Both the position numbers and the translations under genes were made by a program. Below are positions 9,516-19,718 of a DNA stretch of 64,000 nt, piece after piece. The stretch covers positions 186,001 through 250,000 of the forward strand of contig NZ_JALKII010000003.1 of the NCBI RefSeq assembly GCF_023051175.1. The letters are read 5' to 3'. The stretch's first letter is position 1, and every line of letters starts with the position of its first letter. The DNA is from Alcanivorax quisquiliarum. GTDB lineage: Bacteria > Pseudomonadota > Gammaproteobacteria > Pseudomonadales > Alcanivoracaceae. The notes beneath the pieces were generated by a model that saw only the letters and a program-made list of their open reading frames with translations, had not been told where the DNA came from and made no database searches.

Positions 9516-9707
9516 CGATCGCTTCCCATCCGTTTATTGCAGCCGCAGCACTATAGCCTGCCCAGCCGCTGACGTCAGGCGCTGCTGGCCCGGTAGGCAG
9601 GGGTTGGGCAGGGCCGGCGCGCTGGCCGGCCTACTTTGTGCGATCATTGCTCAGGATTGCGCAAGCCAGGGCCACGTGCTTTGGTGGCACAAGGTAAGGA
9701 GTACTTT

Positions 9708-10508
9708 ATGGCGATTCCTGTTTTTGGTCTGGGTACATTCCGCCTCAAGGGCCCGCAGGCCGTGGCCGCAGTGAGCACTGCCCTGAAACTGGGCTATCGG
9801 CACATTGATACGGCGCAGATATATGGCAATGAAGCCGACATCGGGAAAGCCATTCAGACCAGCCGCATCGCCCGGGAAGATCTGTTCGTGACCACCAAGG
9901 TATGGCCAGAAAATTTTCACGGCGACGATCTCATCACCAGCCTGGAAGAAAGCCTGGAGAAACTTGGCCTGGATAACGTCGATCTGGCGTTGATCCACTG
10001 GCCGGTGCCGGCGCAGCAAGCGCCGCTGGCGGAGTATGTGGGCGCGCTGCTGGAAGCGCGCGAACAGTGCCTTACCCGTTACATCGGCGTGTCGAACTTC
10101 ACCATCGCGCATCTGGAGCAAGCGATCACGGCCATCGGCGCCGAGAATATCGCCACCAATCAGATCGAAGTGCATCCATTTCTGCAAAACCGGGCGGTAA
10201 GGGATTTTGCACAGCGCCACGACATTCACACCACCGCCTACATGCCGCTGGCCCACGGCAACGTCATGCAGGATGCCACGCTGCAACGCATCGCAGGGGC
10301 ACATCGGGTGACACCAGCGCAGGTAGCGCTCGCGTGGCTCATGCAGCAAGGCGTGGCCGTGATCCCGTCATCTACCCGCCGCGAGCATCTGGCCGCCAAC
10401 CTGCAAGCGCAGAAACTCACCTTGAGCCAGCAGGAGATGCAAGATATCGCGGAGCTTGAACGAGGCGAACGGCTGGTGAATCCCGATTTCGCGCCGCAAT
10501 GGGACTGA
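9708..10508 (+). CDS. dkgB: 2,5-diketo-D-gluconate reductase B type aldo-keto reductase
   Basis: NADPH-dependent aldo-keto reductase of 266 residues, acting on 2,5-diketogluconate, methylglyoxal and other carbonyls in its E. coli homologue. The sequence tracks E. coli DkgB from the first residues (MAIPVFGLGTFRL) to the last (APQWD). The tetrad is visible as Asp and Tyr in DTAQIYGNE, Lys in TTKVW and His in LIHWP; the cofactor segment is VIPSSTRREHL. AAGGTAAGGAG precedes the chosen ATG. Confidence 0.93.
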   Translation: MAIPVFGLGTFRLKGPQAVAAVSTALKLGYRHIDTAQIYGNEADIGKAIQTSRIAREDLFVTTKVWPENFHGDDLITSLEESLEKLGLDNVDLALIHWPVPAQQAPLAEYVGALLEAREQCLTRYIGVSNFTIAHLEQAITAIGAENIATNQIEVHPFLQNRAVRDFAQRHDIHTTAYMPLAHGNVMQDATLQRIAGAHRVTPAQVALAWLMQQGVAVIPSSTRREHLAANLQAQKLTLSQQEMQDIAELERGERLVNPDFAPQWD

Positions 10509-10590
10509 TGCACGGCACCGAAACAGCCGCCTGGCAGCGCGCCGGGCTTCACAGATGTGCTGTGGGAGAGTAACTTCAAAGATAAAGGGA

Positions 10591-10606
10591 TGTGATGGGG
10601 ATCACA
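10591..10606 (+). promoter_or_regulatory. CRP/Vfr-like binding site before endA
   Basis: TGTGATGGGGATCACA matches the TGTGA-N6-TCACA consensus exactly on both half-sites. It ends 76 bp before the preferred endA start at 10683 (and only 4 bp before the alternative ATG at 10611). A weak match could arise by chance, but both arms are perfect. Confidence 0.5.
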
Positions 10607-10682
10607 TGGCATGAAGGCCACAGTCATGGCAGCCGCACCGACGACAGTAACAACGGCAACCGCACCAACAATAGCAACGGCC

Positions 10683-11312
10683 ATGAAGGCCATCGCAAAA
10701 GCCATCGCCATCCTGCTGCCGCTCACCGGCGGCGTGCCAGCTCTGGCAGGTGGCGCCGATGCGCAACTCTTCGACGATATATTTCCCGAGGGCGGCCAAA
10801 CGCTGTATTGCCAGAACACCTTTGCCGCCGGCACAAGCACGCATATCGACCGCCTTTACCCTCAGCGCCAGCTGGAACAACACTTCGGATGCAGCAATAG
10901 CCTGGCCTGCCGTGGCCATGAAGGATTCCTCGCTGCACGCAACGATCTGCATCAGATGTTTCCCATCGAGCGCCGTTCTGATCTGGATCGGCGTGGCGCA
11001 CTGTTCGGTGAAACCCGCACCGAGGGCGCCGCCAGCGGCTGCGGCTATCGATTGGCGTTCCAGATTTTCGAACCGCCCGATCATGCCAAGGGAGATGTTG
11101 CCCGGGCCATGCTGTATATGCATACCGAGCACGGCGTGCCCTTGGTCGGCACGCTGGAAATGTATCAGCGCTGGAACAGGATGGACCCGCCCGATGATAT
11201 CGAGCACATGCGCAATGAGCGTATCGCGGCAATACAGGGCAACCGCAACCCCTATATCGACGCGCCAGAGCAGGTCGATCAGCTGACACACAACCTGCCG
11301 AACCTGCCATAA
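10683..11312 (+). CDS. endA: Endonuclease I family extracellular/periplasmic nuclease
   Basis: A 209-residue secreted non-specific DNase of the EndA/Vvn/Dns family. Visible family blocks are LYCQNTF near the N-terminus, RNDLHQMFP (the His-metal motif region), ALFGE, and RNERIAAIQGNRNPYID at the C-terminus. The start at 10683 gives a normal signal peptide (MKAIAKAIAILLPLTGGVPALA). An in-frame ATG at 10611 would add 24 Thr/Ala-rich residues and is less likely. The CRP-like palindrome upstream suggests catabolite or cAMP control. It is convergent with the acyl-CoA dehydrogenase genes. Confidence 0.9.
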   Translation: MKAIAKAIAILLPLTGGVPALAGGADAQLFDDIFPEGGQTLYCQNTFAAGTSTHIDRLYPQRQLEQHFGCSNSLACRGHEGFLAARNDLHQMFPIERRSDLDRRGALFGETRTEGAASGCGYRLAFQIFEPPDHAKGDVARAMLYMHTEHGVPLVGTLEMYQRWNRMDPPDDIEHMRNERIAAIQGNRNPYIDAPEQVDQLTHNLPNLP

Positions 11313-11536
11313 CGCGCCCGGCTCGTGGATCGCGCAGGGGCGATCCATTCATGCAGCAGAACGAGCCCCGGCGGGCGCGGCAGAACGCGCCCACCTGGCG
11401 CTGCGCTGCCAGCAGACTCGGAAATCTTCCACCATCGCCCCTGCCAGCCGCCGTGTAATAATTACCGTGCAATAACCACTGCGCTATAACCACTCAGCTA
11501 TAAAAAGCACATGAGAGGCACAGGGCATGATGGAAG

Positions 11537-11566
11537 AAAGCTGCGCCGGAAACGCGCAGCTTTTTG
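11537..11566. terminator. Bidirectional terminator between endA and the acyl-CoA dehydrogenase
   Basis: AAAGCTGCGC (11537-11546) pairs with GCGCAGCTTT (11554-11563) across a 7-nt loop, with T-rich sequence on the + side. It lies between convergent genes, so it may serve both. Confidence 0.75.
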
Positions 11567-11597
11567 TCTGGCTTTTTCAGGCATCCGGCCAGCGGAA

Positions 11598-13370
<1,773 letters not shown>

Positions 13371-13487
13371 CGTCGTTCTCCGCAAAATCCGCAGTGTCAG
13401 TTCAGGTGCGCATTCGGCGCACATTTCCCATGGCAGTACCGGCACGCCGGCACAGTCGAATCAGGTGACTTTCAGGTCATACAGGCA

Positions 13488-13523
13488 GAAACGACAATGC
13501 CCGCCAGAGGCGGGCATTGTCGT
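13488..13523 (-). terminator. Intrinsic terminator after the upstream acyl-CoA dehydrogenase
   Basis: A perfect 15-bp stem (ACGACAATGCCCGCC with GGCGGGCATTGTCGT) with a 3-nt loop, followed on the minus strand by TTTCTG. It sits just after the stop of the 13545-15341 gene and so separates the two dehydrogenase paralogues transcriptionally. Confidence 0.85.
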
Positions 13524-13544
13524 GGCGCATGGCTGCCGCAGGAA

Positions 13545-15341
13545 TCAGAACGCGAAGTGCGCCTCATCCAGATCCATGAGGCAGTCCAGTCCACCTTCAA
13601 TGGCACCCTTGTGGCCCGCAGTACGCGGCAGGATGCGCTTGAAGTAGAACCGTGCGGTAGCGATCTTGGCCTTGTAGAAATCCTCGTCGCCGGCGCCTTC
13701 AGCCAGCTTGCGCTGTGCCACATCGGCCATCGCCGCCCAGAAATAGCCCAGCGTGACATAACCGGAATACATCAGGTAATCCACCGAGGCAGCACCGACA
13801 TTCTCGATGTTCTGCATCGCCTGGGCACCGATGGCCATGGTCATGTCGCCCCACTCCTTGTTCAGGCGCGTCAGCGGCTCGACAAATTCCTGCATACCCT
13901 GGTTGTCGGCATTGCCTTCGCAGAACTTGTGGATCACCTTGGTCCAGTTGCGCAGCGCCGCGCCCTGGGTTTGCAACACTTTGCGGCCCAGCAGATCCAG
14001 CGCCTGGATGCCGGTGGTGCCTTCGTACAAGGTGGAAATACGTGCATCACGCACGTTCTGCTCCATGCCCCATTCGCGAATGAAGCCGTGGCCGCCGTAA
14101 ATCTGCACGCCGTGGTTGGCCGCTTCCAGGCCGGCTTCGGTGAGAAACGCCTTGGCGATCGGCGTCAGCAGCGCCATCAGATCGTCAGCTTCCTTGCGCG
14201 CCTGCTCGTCTTTCGACTTCTGCACCACGTCGCCCAGCTTGGAGGTGTAGTACACCAGCGCACGGCCGCCTTCCGCGAAGGCTTTGGCGGTGAGCAGCAT
14301 CCGGCGCACATCCGGGTGCACGATGATCGGGTCTGCCGGGCCATCCGGGTTTTTCGGGCCGGACAGCGCGCGCATCGCCAGACGATCACGCGCGTATTCC
14401 AGACCACCCTGGAAGCCGATCTCTGCGTGGGCCACGCCCTGCACCGCCGTGCCCAGGCGGGCAAAGTTCATGAACGTGAACATGGCGTGCAAGCCACGAT
14501 TGGGCTCACCGATCAGCCAGCCCTTGGCACCATCGAAATTCATCACGCAGGTGGCCGAAGCCTTGATGCCCATCTTGTGCTCGATCGAGCCACAGGCAAC
14601 GCCGTTGCGCTCGCCCAGGCTGCCGTCCTCGTTGACCAGCACCTTCGGCACGATGAACAGCGAGATACCGCGGGTGCCGGCAGGCGCATCCGGCAGGCGT
14701 GCGAGCACGATGTGGACAATATTGTCCGCCATGTCGTGCTCACCGGCGGAGATGAAGATTTTGGTGCCAGTAATGGCGTAGCTGCCATCCGCTTGCGGCT
14801 CGGCGCGGGATTTCAGAATGCCCAGATCGGAACCACAATGCGGTTCGGTCAGACACATGGTGCCCGTCCACTCACCGCTGATCAGCTTCGGCAGGTAGGT
14901 GTCTTTCTGCTCGGGCGTGCCGTGCTCTTCGATGGTGGCAACAGCACCATGACCCAGGCCCGGATACATGCTCCACGACCAGTTGGCCGAGCCGATCATT
15001 TCGGAAATCGCGATACCGGCTGACGACGGCAGGCCCTGGCCGCCGTAGTTCACATCGCCACCCATGGCCGGCCAGCCGCCCTCCACATATTTGGCATAGG
15101 CTTCCTTGAAGCCTTTCGGCGTGGTCACCACACCGTTCTCGAAGTGGCAGCCTTCTTCATCGCCCGAGCGGTTCAACGGCGCCAGCTCGTTGGCGGCGAA
15201 CTTCGCCCCTTCTTCCAGAAAAGCGTCGATCAGTTCGCCATTGACCTCTTCCAGGCCCAGTTGGGCATAGTGGTCATCCAGGTTCAGCAGTTCGTGCAGC
15301 ACAAAGCGCATGTCACGCACTGGGGCTTTATATTCAGGCAT
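13545..15341 (-). CDS. Acyl-CoA dehydrogenase, 600-residue class, paralogue
   Basis: A 598-residue acyl-CoA dehydrogenase colinear with the downstream paralogue. It has MPEYKAPVRDMRFVLHEL at the N-terminus, MCLTEPHCGSDLGILKSRAE and ITGTKIFISAGEHD in the flavin domain, and YEGTTGIQALDLLGRKVLQT in the C-terminal domain. The two genes share long stretches such as RDARI, YGGHGFIREWGMEQ and GVACGSIEHKMGIK, so they arose by duplication, but they have diverged enough to suggest different acyl-chain ranges. An intrinsic terminator separates them. A FadE-like role in fatty acid or alkane-derived acyl-CoA breakdown is inferred. Confidence 0.92.
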   Translation of the reverse strand: MPEYKAPVRDMRFVLHELLNLDDHYAQLGLEEVNGELIDAFLEEGAKFAANELAPLNRSGDEEGCHFENGVVTTPKGFKEAYAKYVEGGWPAMGGDVNYGGQGLPSSAGIAISEMIGSANWSWSMYPGLGHGAVATIEEHGTPEQKDTYLPKLISGEWTGTMCLTEPHCGSDLGILKSRAEPQADGSYAITGTKIFISAGEHDMADNIVHIVLARLPDAPAGTRGISLFIVPKVLVNEDGSLGERNGVACGSIEHKMGIKASATCVMNFDGAKGWLIGEPNRGLHAMFTFMNFARLGTAVQGVAHAEIGFQGGLEYARDRLAMRALSGPKNPDGPADPIIVHPDVRRMLLTAKAFAEGGRALVYYTSKLGDVVQKSKDEQARKEADDLMALLTPIAKAFLTEAGLEAANHGVQIYGGHGFIREWGMEQNVRDARISTLYEGTTGIQALDLLGRKVLQTQGAALRNWTKVIHKFCEGNADNQGMQEFVEPLTRLNKEWGDMTMAIGAQAMQNIENVGAASVDYLMYSGYVTLGYFWAAMADVAQRKLAEGAGDEDFYKAKIATARFYFKRILPRTAGHKGAIEGGLDCLMDLDEAHFAF

Positions 15342-15599
15342 CTCGACCTCCGGGACACTCAGGAATTACTTTAATCAGCTAGGGGCGCGCCTTTGCATAA
15401 AAAACAGGCGCATAAAGATGGCCGCCAATGTTAGCGCCCCGCCCCGCCCCCTCCCACCAGTATTTGTGACCCAGGAGTCAAACAGGCGTTTGAATCCTGC
15501 CTTTCTCACCGCGTCAGTTATACTCTGCCATATCATTTGGCCGAACACCGTCGGCGGCCACGAACATCGCAGGCCCTACCATCGCAGGAGAGAGAGCCC

Positions 15600-15788
15600 A
15601 TGCTTGACAGAGAACTGCTCGATATTCTGGTATGCCCGGTCAGCAAGGCACCGCTTATCTGGCAAGAAAGCACCAACGAACTGATCTGCAAGGCCAACGG
15701 TCTCGCCTATCCGGTGCGCGATGGCATTCCCGTGCTGCTGGCGGAAGAAGCTCGCACCCTTGAGGATGACGAGTTGCGCCAGCTCTGA
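15600..15788 (+). CDS. Trm112-family protein (YcaR-like)
   Basis: A 62-residue protein of the UPF0434/Trm112p-like group: [19 protein letters not shown], then a short beta sheet and [15 protein letters not shown]. Bacterial members sit near lpxK-kdsB in many gammaproteobacteria; here that context is absent. GGAGAGAG precedes the ATG. One of the usual Zn-binding Cys positions is kept (VCPV). Partner methyltransferases are known for archaeal and eukaryotic Trm112, but the bacterial role is unclear. Confidence 0.88.
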   Translation: MLDRELLDILVCPVSKAPLIWQESTNELICKANGLAYPVRDGIPVLLAEEARTLEDDELRQL

Positions 15789-15914
15789 AAGCGAGCACAC
15801 CGTCACACAGTTACCTCATATCTTTAACATCATCCGCCGCTGCGTTGGTGCACAATGGCGTCTTGATCAAGGCTGGAGCCATCTGGCCGACCGATAGCAA
15901 TACAAGGAGAGTAC

Positions 15915-16985
15915 ATGCCACGCCGTGCCACCCTTTCGCTGGTGCTGCTGTGTTGCCTGAACCTTGCGCCGGCTGCATGGGCCGAGCTGGTCATGCCTGC
16001 TGCCCCGGACCCTGACGATACGCTTGCCCCGCAAACCGATGATGCCACCGCAGTGCAACCGATGGATGCGCAGGATGCCTGCCTGCTGCGTGCGCTGCGC
16101 AACGCGCCGGCTGATACGCCGCTGAGCACTCTCAAAGACTCGTGTGGCATCACCGAACGCAGTGGCCGCCAGCAAAACGAGGATGCCCTGCGCGAGCGCC
16201 TGCTGCTGGAGCAATCCACACAGTTCAATCCGTTTGCCATGACGCCACACCGGCGCAATTACCTGATGCTGGGCAGCTACTGGTCGAACCCGCAGTGGAA
16301 CGACCCCGCCAAGGAAGATCACGAGCTCAACCCGGTGGAAGTGAAGTTCCAGCTTTCCATCAAGATGCCGCTGGCAACCCAGGTACTGGATCACTACAAC
16401 ATCTACTTTGCCTATACGCAGGTGAGTTTTTTCCAGGTCTACAACAAGGCGCAATCACGCCCGTTTCGTGAAACCGATTACATGCCGGAGCTGTTCGCCA
16501 CACGCACAGTGGACTGGCAGTTCGGCCCATTTGATTCCGAGCTGATCTCGTTCGGCTATGTGCATCAGTCCAACGGTCAGGACGTGCCGACCTCTCGTAG
16601 CTGGGACCGGCTGATGTTCAACTACGTCGCCCGCAGCGGCCAATACTATTGGCAGCTGAACACCTGGTACCGGCTACCGGAAAGCAAGAAGAAGCGCCCC
16701 ATGTCGTCAAGCGGAGACGACAACCCCGATATCGAAAAATACATGGGCAACTTCGAGCTGACCGTAGCGCGGCCGTTCGGCAACCATATCGCCGAGATCA
16801 TGCTGCGTAACAACCTGCGCCGTGGTGAAAACAAGGGCGCCGTGCAACTGGATTACACGTTTCCGATTTCCAGCCGTTTCAAAGGGATATTTCAGGTATT
16901 CTCCGGCTACGGCGACTCGCTCATCAACTACGACGATTACCAGAACCGCGTGAGCCTGGGGGTGCTGCTGACCGACACGCTGTAA
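15915..16985 (+). CDS. pldA: Outer membrane phospholipase A
   Basis: A 356-residue OMPLA: signal peptide (cleavage near AWA, residue 23), an N-terminal extension, then a 12-strand barrel homologous to E. coli PldA. The catalytic segment YVHQSNGQ contains His217 and Ser219. The position of the triad Asn (SRSWN in E. coli) is Asp231 here (SRSWDRL), giving a Ser-His-Asp set. The barrel ends with SGYGDSLINYDDYQNRVSLG as in E. coli. OMPLA hydrolyses phospholipids that reach the outer leaflet when the outer membrane is disturbed, as a Ca-dependent dimer. AAGGAGAG lies before the ATG. Confidence 0.93.
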   Translation: MPRRATLSLVLLCCLNLAPAAWAELVMPAAPDPDDTLAPQTDDATAVQPMDAQDACLLRALRNAPADTPLSTLKDSCGITERSGRQQNEDALRERLLLEQSTQFNPFAMTPHRRNYLMLGSYWSNPQWNDPAKEDHELNPVEVKFQLSIKMPLATQVLDHYNIYFAYTQVSFFQVYNKAQSRPFRETDYMPELFATRTVDWQFGPFDSELISFGYVHQSNGQDVPTSRSWDRLMFNYVARSGQYYWQLNTWYRLPESKKKRPMSSSGDDNPDIEKYMGNFELTVARPFGNHIAEIMLRNNLRRGENKGAVQLDYTFPISSRFKGIFQVFSGYGDSLINYDDYQNRVSLGVLLTDTL

Positions 16986-17050
16986 TGCCACAGCGGCTCG
17001 GGTTCATGCCAGCTTCCCCTGTGCTGCTCATTGACTGAGGGAGAATCACC

Positions 17051-17521
17051 ATGCCAGCCCCTGGCATTTTTCGCCTGACCCTGCTCTTGATTGCCGCAGT
17101 GATAGCCACCGGCTGCACCGGCTTGCGCAGCAACACCGAGCCACCCGAGGTGACGCTGAGCAGCGTTGCCTTACTAGGCGTCACGCTGCTGGAACAGGAG
17201 TGGGAGCTGACCCTGCGTGCCCGCAATCCAAACGATTTCCCGCTGACACTACGCTCGCTGGATTACCGCATTTTCATCGAAGACGCCCCCTTTGGCCGGG
17301 GCCTGACCGGCAACGCCGTGACGGTGCCTGCCATGGGCGATGCGCTGATAACCACCCGTGTCGTCACCAGCCTGTTCGACACCTTGCGCCAGTTTCAAGC
17401 GCTGGATCTGGCCACCGGTGCGCCTGTGCGCTACCGCATCGAGGGTCATGCCCGGCTGGGCAACAGCCCGCTGAAACTGAAATTCGATCACGACGGGGCG
17501 GTTACATTGCCGGCGTTCTGA
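17051..17521 (+). CDS. LEA14-like (WHy domain) lipoprotein
   Basis: A 156-residue lipoprotein. A hydrophobic signal ends in the lipobox ATGC (Cys at about residue 19), followed by one LEA type 2/WHy beta-sandwich with the characteristic NPNDFPLTLRSLDYRIFI. Such proteins are linked to desiccation and stress tolerance in plants and bacteria; in Pseudomonas-like bacteria they are small periplasm-facing lipoproteins of unknown job. It is 65 bp after pldA on the same strand and probably co-transcribed, which suggests an envelope role. Confidence 0.85.
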   Translation: MPAPGIFRLTLLLIAAVIATGCTGLRSNTEPPEVTLSSVALLGVTLLEQEWELTLRARNPNDFPLTLRSLDYRIFIEDAPFGRGLTGNAVTVPAMGDALITTRVVTSLFDTLRQFQALDLATGAPVRYRIEGHARLGNSPLKLKFDHDGAVTLPAF

Positions 17522-17611
17522 GCAGCTACTCCGAGCAGGTGCTTTGCAAAGAACATGCGAAGCGGGGACAGGCAACGCCACCAGCGTACCGGCTCTGGCC
17601 AGCCACGCTCG

Positions 17612-17690
17612 CTGCCGCTCTGCCGCTCTGCCGCTCTGCCGCTCTGCCGCTCTGCCGCTCTGCCGCTCTGCCGCTCTGCCGCTCTGCCGC
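17612..17690. repeat. Octanucleotide tandem repeat (CTGCCGCT, about 9.9 copies)
   Basis: Uninterrupted copies of the 8-bp unit CTGCCGCT fill 79 bp between the LEA14-like gene and murI, ending 76 bp before the murI start. Copies look identical, as expected for a slippage-prone locus. Confidence 0.95.
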
Positions 17691-17766
17691 CAACAATGTT
17701 AACCGATCCTCCACGAAACTTTTTTTGCTACACTGGCGCGATTATCCATCATCCGTTGCCTGCCCC

Positions 17767-18528
17767 ATGACTTCTCGTCCAGTGCTGGTGTTCGATTCCG
17801 GTGTCGGTGGCCTTAGTGTCACTGCGGAGATCCGCCGCCGCCTGCCTACCGTGCCACTGCTTTATCTGATGGACAGTGCCGGCTTTCCTTACGGCATCAA
17901 AGATGACGCCACATTGATCACACGGGTGGTCGATGTCTGTGCCGACGCTGTTGCCGAAGCATCGCCGCGCATGCTGGTGGTGGCCTGCAACACCGCCAGC
18001 ACGCTGGCACTGCCGGCGTTGCGTGAGCGCCTGGCCATCCCCGTGGTCGGCGTTGTGCCGGCATTGAAAGTTGCCGCACAAGCCTGCCCTGGAGGTGAGA
18101 TCGGCCTGCTAGCCACACCCGCCACCGTGCACCGGCCCTATACCGATAACCTGATCCGGGAATTTGCCGCCGGCTGCCGGGTGCGCAGGCTGGGCAGCAC
18201 GGCGCTGGTGCAATGGGCAGAAGACTGGGTGCATCACGGGCGCACGCCGCAAGGGCTGTTCGATCACCTCGACAACTGGCTGACCCAGCCGGCGCCAGTC
18301 ACTCACGTGGTGCTCGGCTGCACGCATTTTCCGCTGCTGACGCCCACCCTGACGGCGCTGTGGCCCGGCGTGCACTGGATCGATTCCGGCGAGGCCATTG
18401 CCCGGCGTGTGGCGCAATTGCTCGGCGATGATATTCCATCAGGCGGCCGGCCTGCGCCGCAGTTGCGCTGGACAGGCGATCATCCCCCCGGTGCGGGTGT
18501 GGCGGCATTTCTCGCAGCACTGCCTTGA
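17767..18528 (+). CDS. murI: Glutamate racemase
   Basis: Makes D-glutamate for peptidoglycan. The 253 residues contain the two catalytic Cys blocks, VVACNTAS and VLGCTHFPLL, and the N-terminal VFDSGVGGLSV of the Asp/Glu racemase family. The ATG at 17767 is selected because the homologous sequence begins there. The same frame is open further upstream but crosses the octanucleotide repeat and has no family similarity. TACACT at 17729-17734 could be a -10. The gene is convergent with the AraC regulator, leaving a 30-bp gap. Confidence 0.95.
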   Translation: MTSRPVLVFDSGVGGLSVTAEIRRRLPTVPLLYLMDSAGFPYGIKDDATLITRVVDVCADAVAEASPRMLVVACNTASTLALPALRERLAIPVVGVVPALKVAAQACPGGEIGLLATPATVHRPYTDNLIREFAAGCRVRRLGSTALVQWAEDWVHHGRTPQGLFDHLDNWLTQPAPVTHVVLGCTHFPLLTPTLTALWPGVHWIDSGEAIARRVAQLLGDDIPSGGRPAPQLRWTGDHPPGAGVAAFLAALP

Positions 18529-18558
18529 TCTCGGTGCCGAACCGCTATTGCAGCTACT

Positions 18559-19611
18559 TCACACTTTTTCCCGCCACCGGTCACGAGCCTGCCGGGCAAA
18601 CGCTCCCGGTGTCACGCCCGCCCAGCGGCGAAAGGCGTGAATAAAGCTGGCCACCTCGGCGTAGCCCAGGCGCGCCGCTATTTCCTCGGTGCCAAAGCCA
18701 CCCGCCCGCAACATCTCTTCTGCCAGCGCCTGCCTGACTTCATCCACCAGCGCACGAAAGCTGGTGTCCTGTTCCGCCAGCTGCCGCCGCAGCGTGCGCG
18801 AGCTGATATGCAGGGCTGCGGCCACCTGCTCCATGCCCGGCATATGTGTCGGATCGGCCAGCAGTTGCTCACGCACCTGCCCGGCCACGCCAGCGCGTGC
18901 GCGGCGGCGGGCCAGCAATTCACGGCACTGCATCTCGCACAGCCGCCGGGTATGGCTGTTGGCCTGCGGCAATGGCAGATCCAGTAGGGCAGCGTCGAAC
19001 GCCGCCATATCCAGCGGCGCGTCGAATATCGGCATCACGGTAAAACATTGCTGATACGGCGCCAGATCAGCCGGCGCGCCATGGCGAAACGTCACGCGCC
19101 GCTGCGGCAATGGCATATCGAACAATTCCCGCTGCAAGGTGGCGATTGCCGCCGCATCCCGCTCCAGCAGGAAAACCCGCACATCCTCCGGCAGATGGCT
19201 GCCGTCCAGCCGCAGCCGCGCCTCGCCGTCGCTTTCCTCCAGCCATATCCGCGCAAACGCAAACGTCAGATCAAGATAGGTGATGCCCAGCTCCACAGCG
19301 CTGCGCAAGCTCGGGCTGCTGACCAGCCCGAAGCCCCAGATGCCATAGCTGGTGAGATGATAACGCTGCCCCACCAGCACACCGGGGCCGGGGCCGCTGC
19401 CCAGATGCCCCACCAGATTGCGCACCAGCTGCAATTCCTGCGCTGCGCTGATCTCCGCCAGAGGATCTGCCAGCTGCCCTTCGCTCAGCCCGGTATCACG
19501 CAAGCAGGCGGCGCGGGCCATGCCATGCTCCTCACCAAACTGGCACAGCAGCGCCACCGATGCGGTACTACGGCGCGCCCCCAGATCCATTTTCACGCTC
19601 GGCTCCTGCAT
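18559..19611 (-). CDS. AraC-family transcriptional regulator (VirS/OruR type)
   Basis: A 350-residue regulator with the N-terminal arabinose-binding-like effector domain of this subgroup (LTSYGIWGFGLVSSPSLRSA) and a C-terminal double helix-turn-helix (MEQVAAALHISSRTLRRQLA, then EIAARLGYAEVASFIHAFRRW). It is divergent from the monooxygenase/esterase/SDR operon, with about 107 bp between starts, so it very probably controls that operon. The start at ATG 19611 is uncertain (a GTG at 19632 and an ATG at 19590 are alternatives). The arrangement matches mycobacterial virS beside the mymA operon. Confidence 0.9.
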   Translation of the reverse strand: MQEPSVKMDLGARRSTASVALLCQFGEEHGMARAACLRDTGLSEGQLADPLAEISAAQELQLVRNLVGHLGSGPGPGVLVGQRYHLTSYGIWGFGLVSSPSLRSAVELGITYLDLTFAFARIWLEESDGEARLRLDGSHLPEDVRVFLLERDAAAIATLQRELFDMPLPQRRVTFRHGAPADLAPYQQCFTVMPIFDAPLDMAAFDAALLDLPLPQANSHTRRLCEMQCRELLARRRARAGVAGQVREQLLADPTHMPGMEQVAAALHISSRTLRRQLAEQDTSFRALVDEVRQALAEEMLRAGGFGTEEIAARLGYAEVASFIHAFRRWAGVTPGAFARQARDRWREKV

Positions 19612-19718
19612 CACCCCGTGTCCGAAAATCACAATCTACTGGCCGCAGCGGCCATAAACAAGCAGGCAGCGCTGCTCTACCATGCACTCATGATGCAACA
19701 CCTGACACAGAGCAGAGC

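Noticed and set aside
17200-17766. N-terminal extension of MurI through the octanucleotide repeat
   Set aside because: The frame is open but the extension is a repeat-encoded low-complexity stretch that also overlaps the LEA14-like gene; MurI homology begins at 17767.
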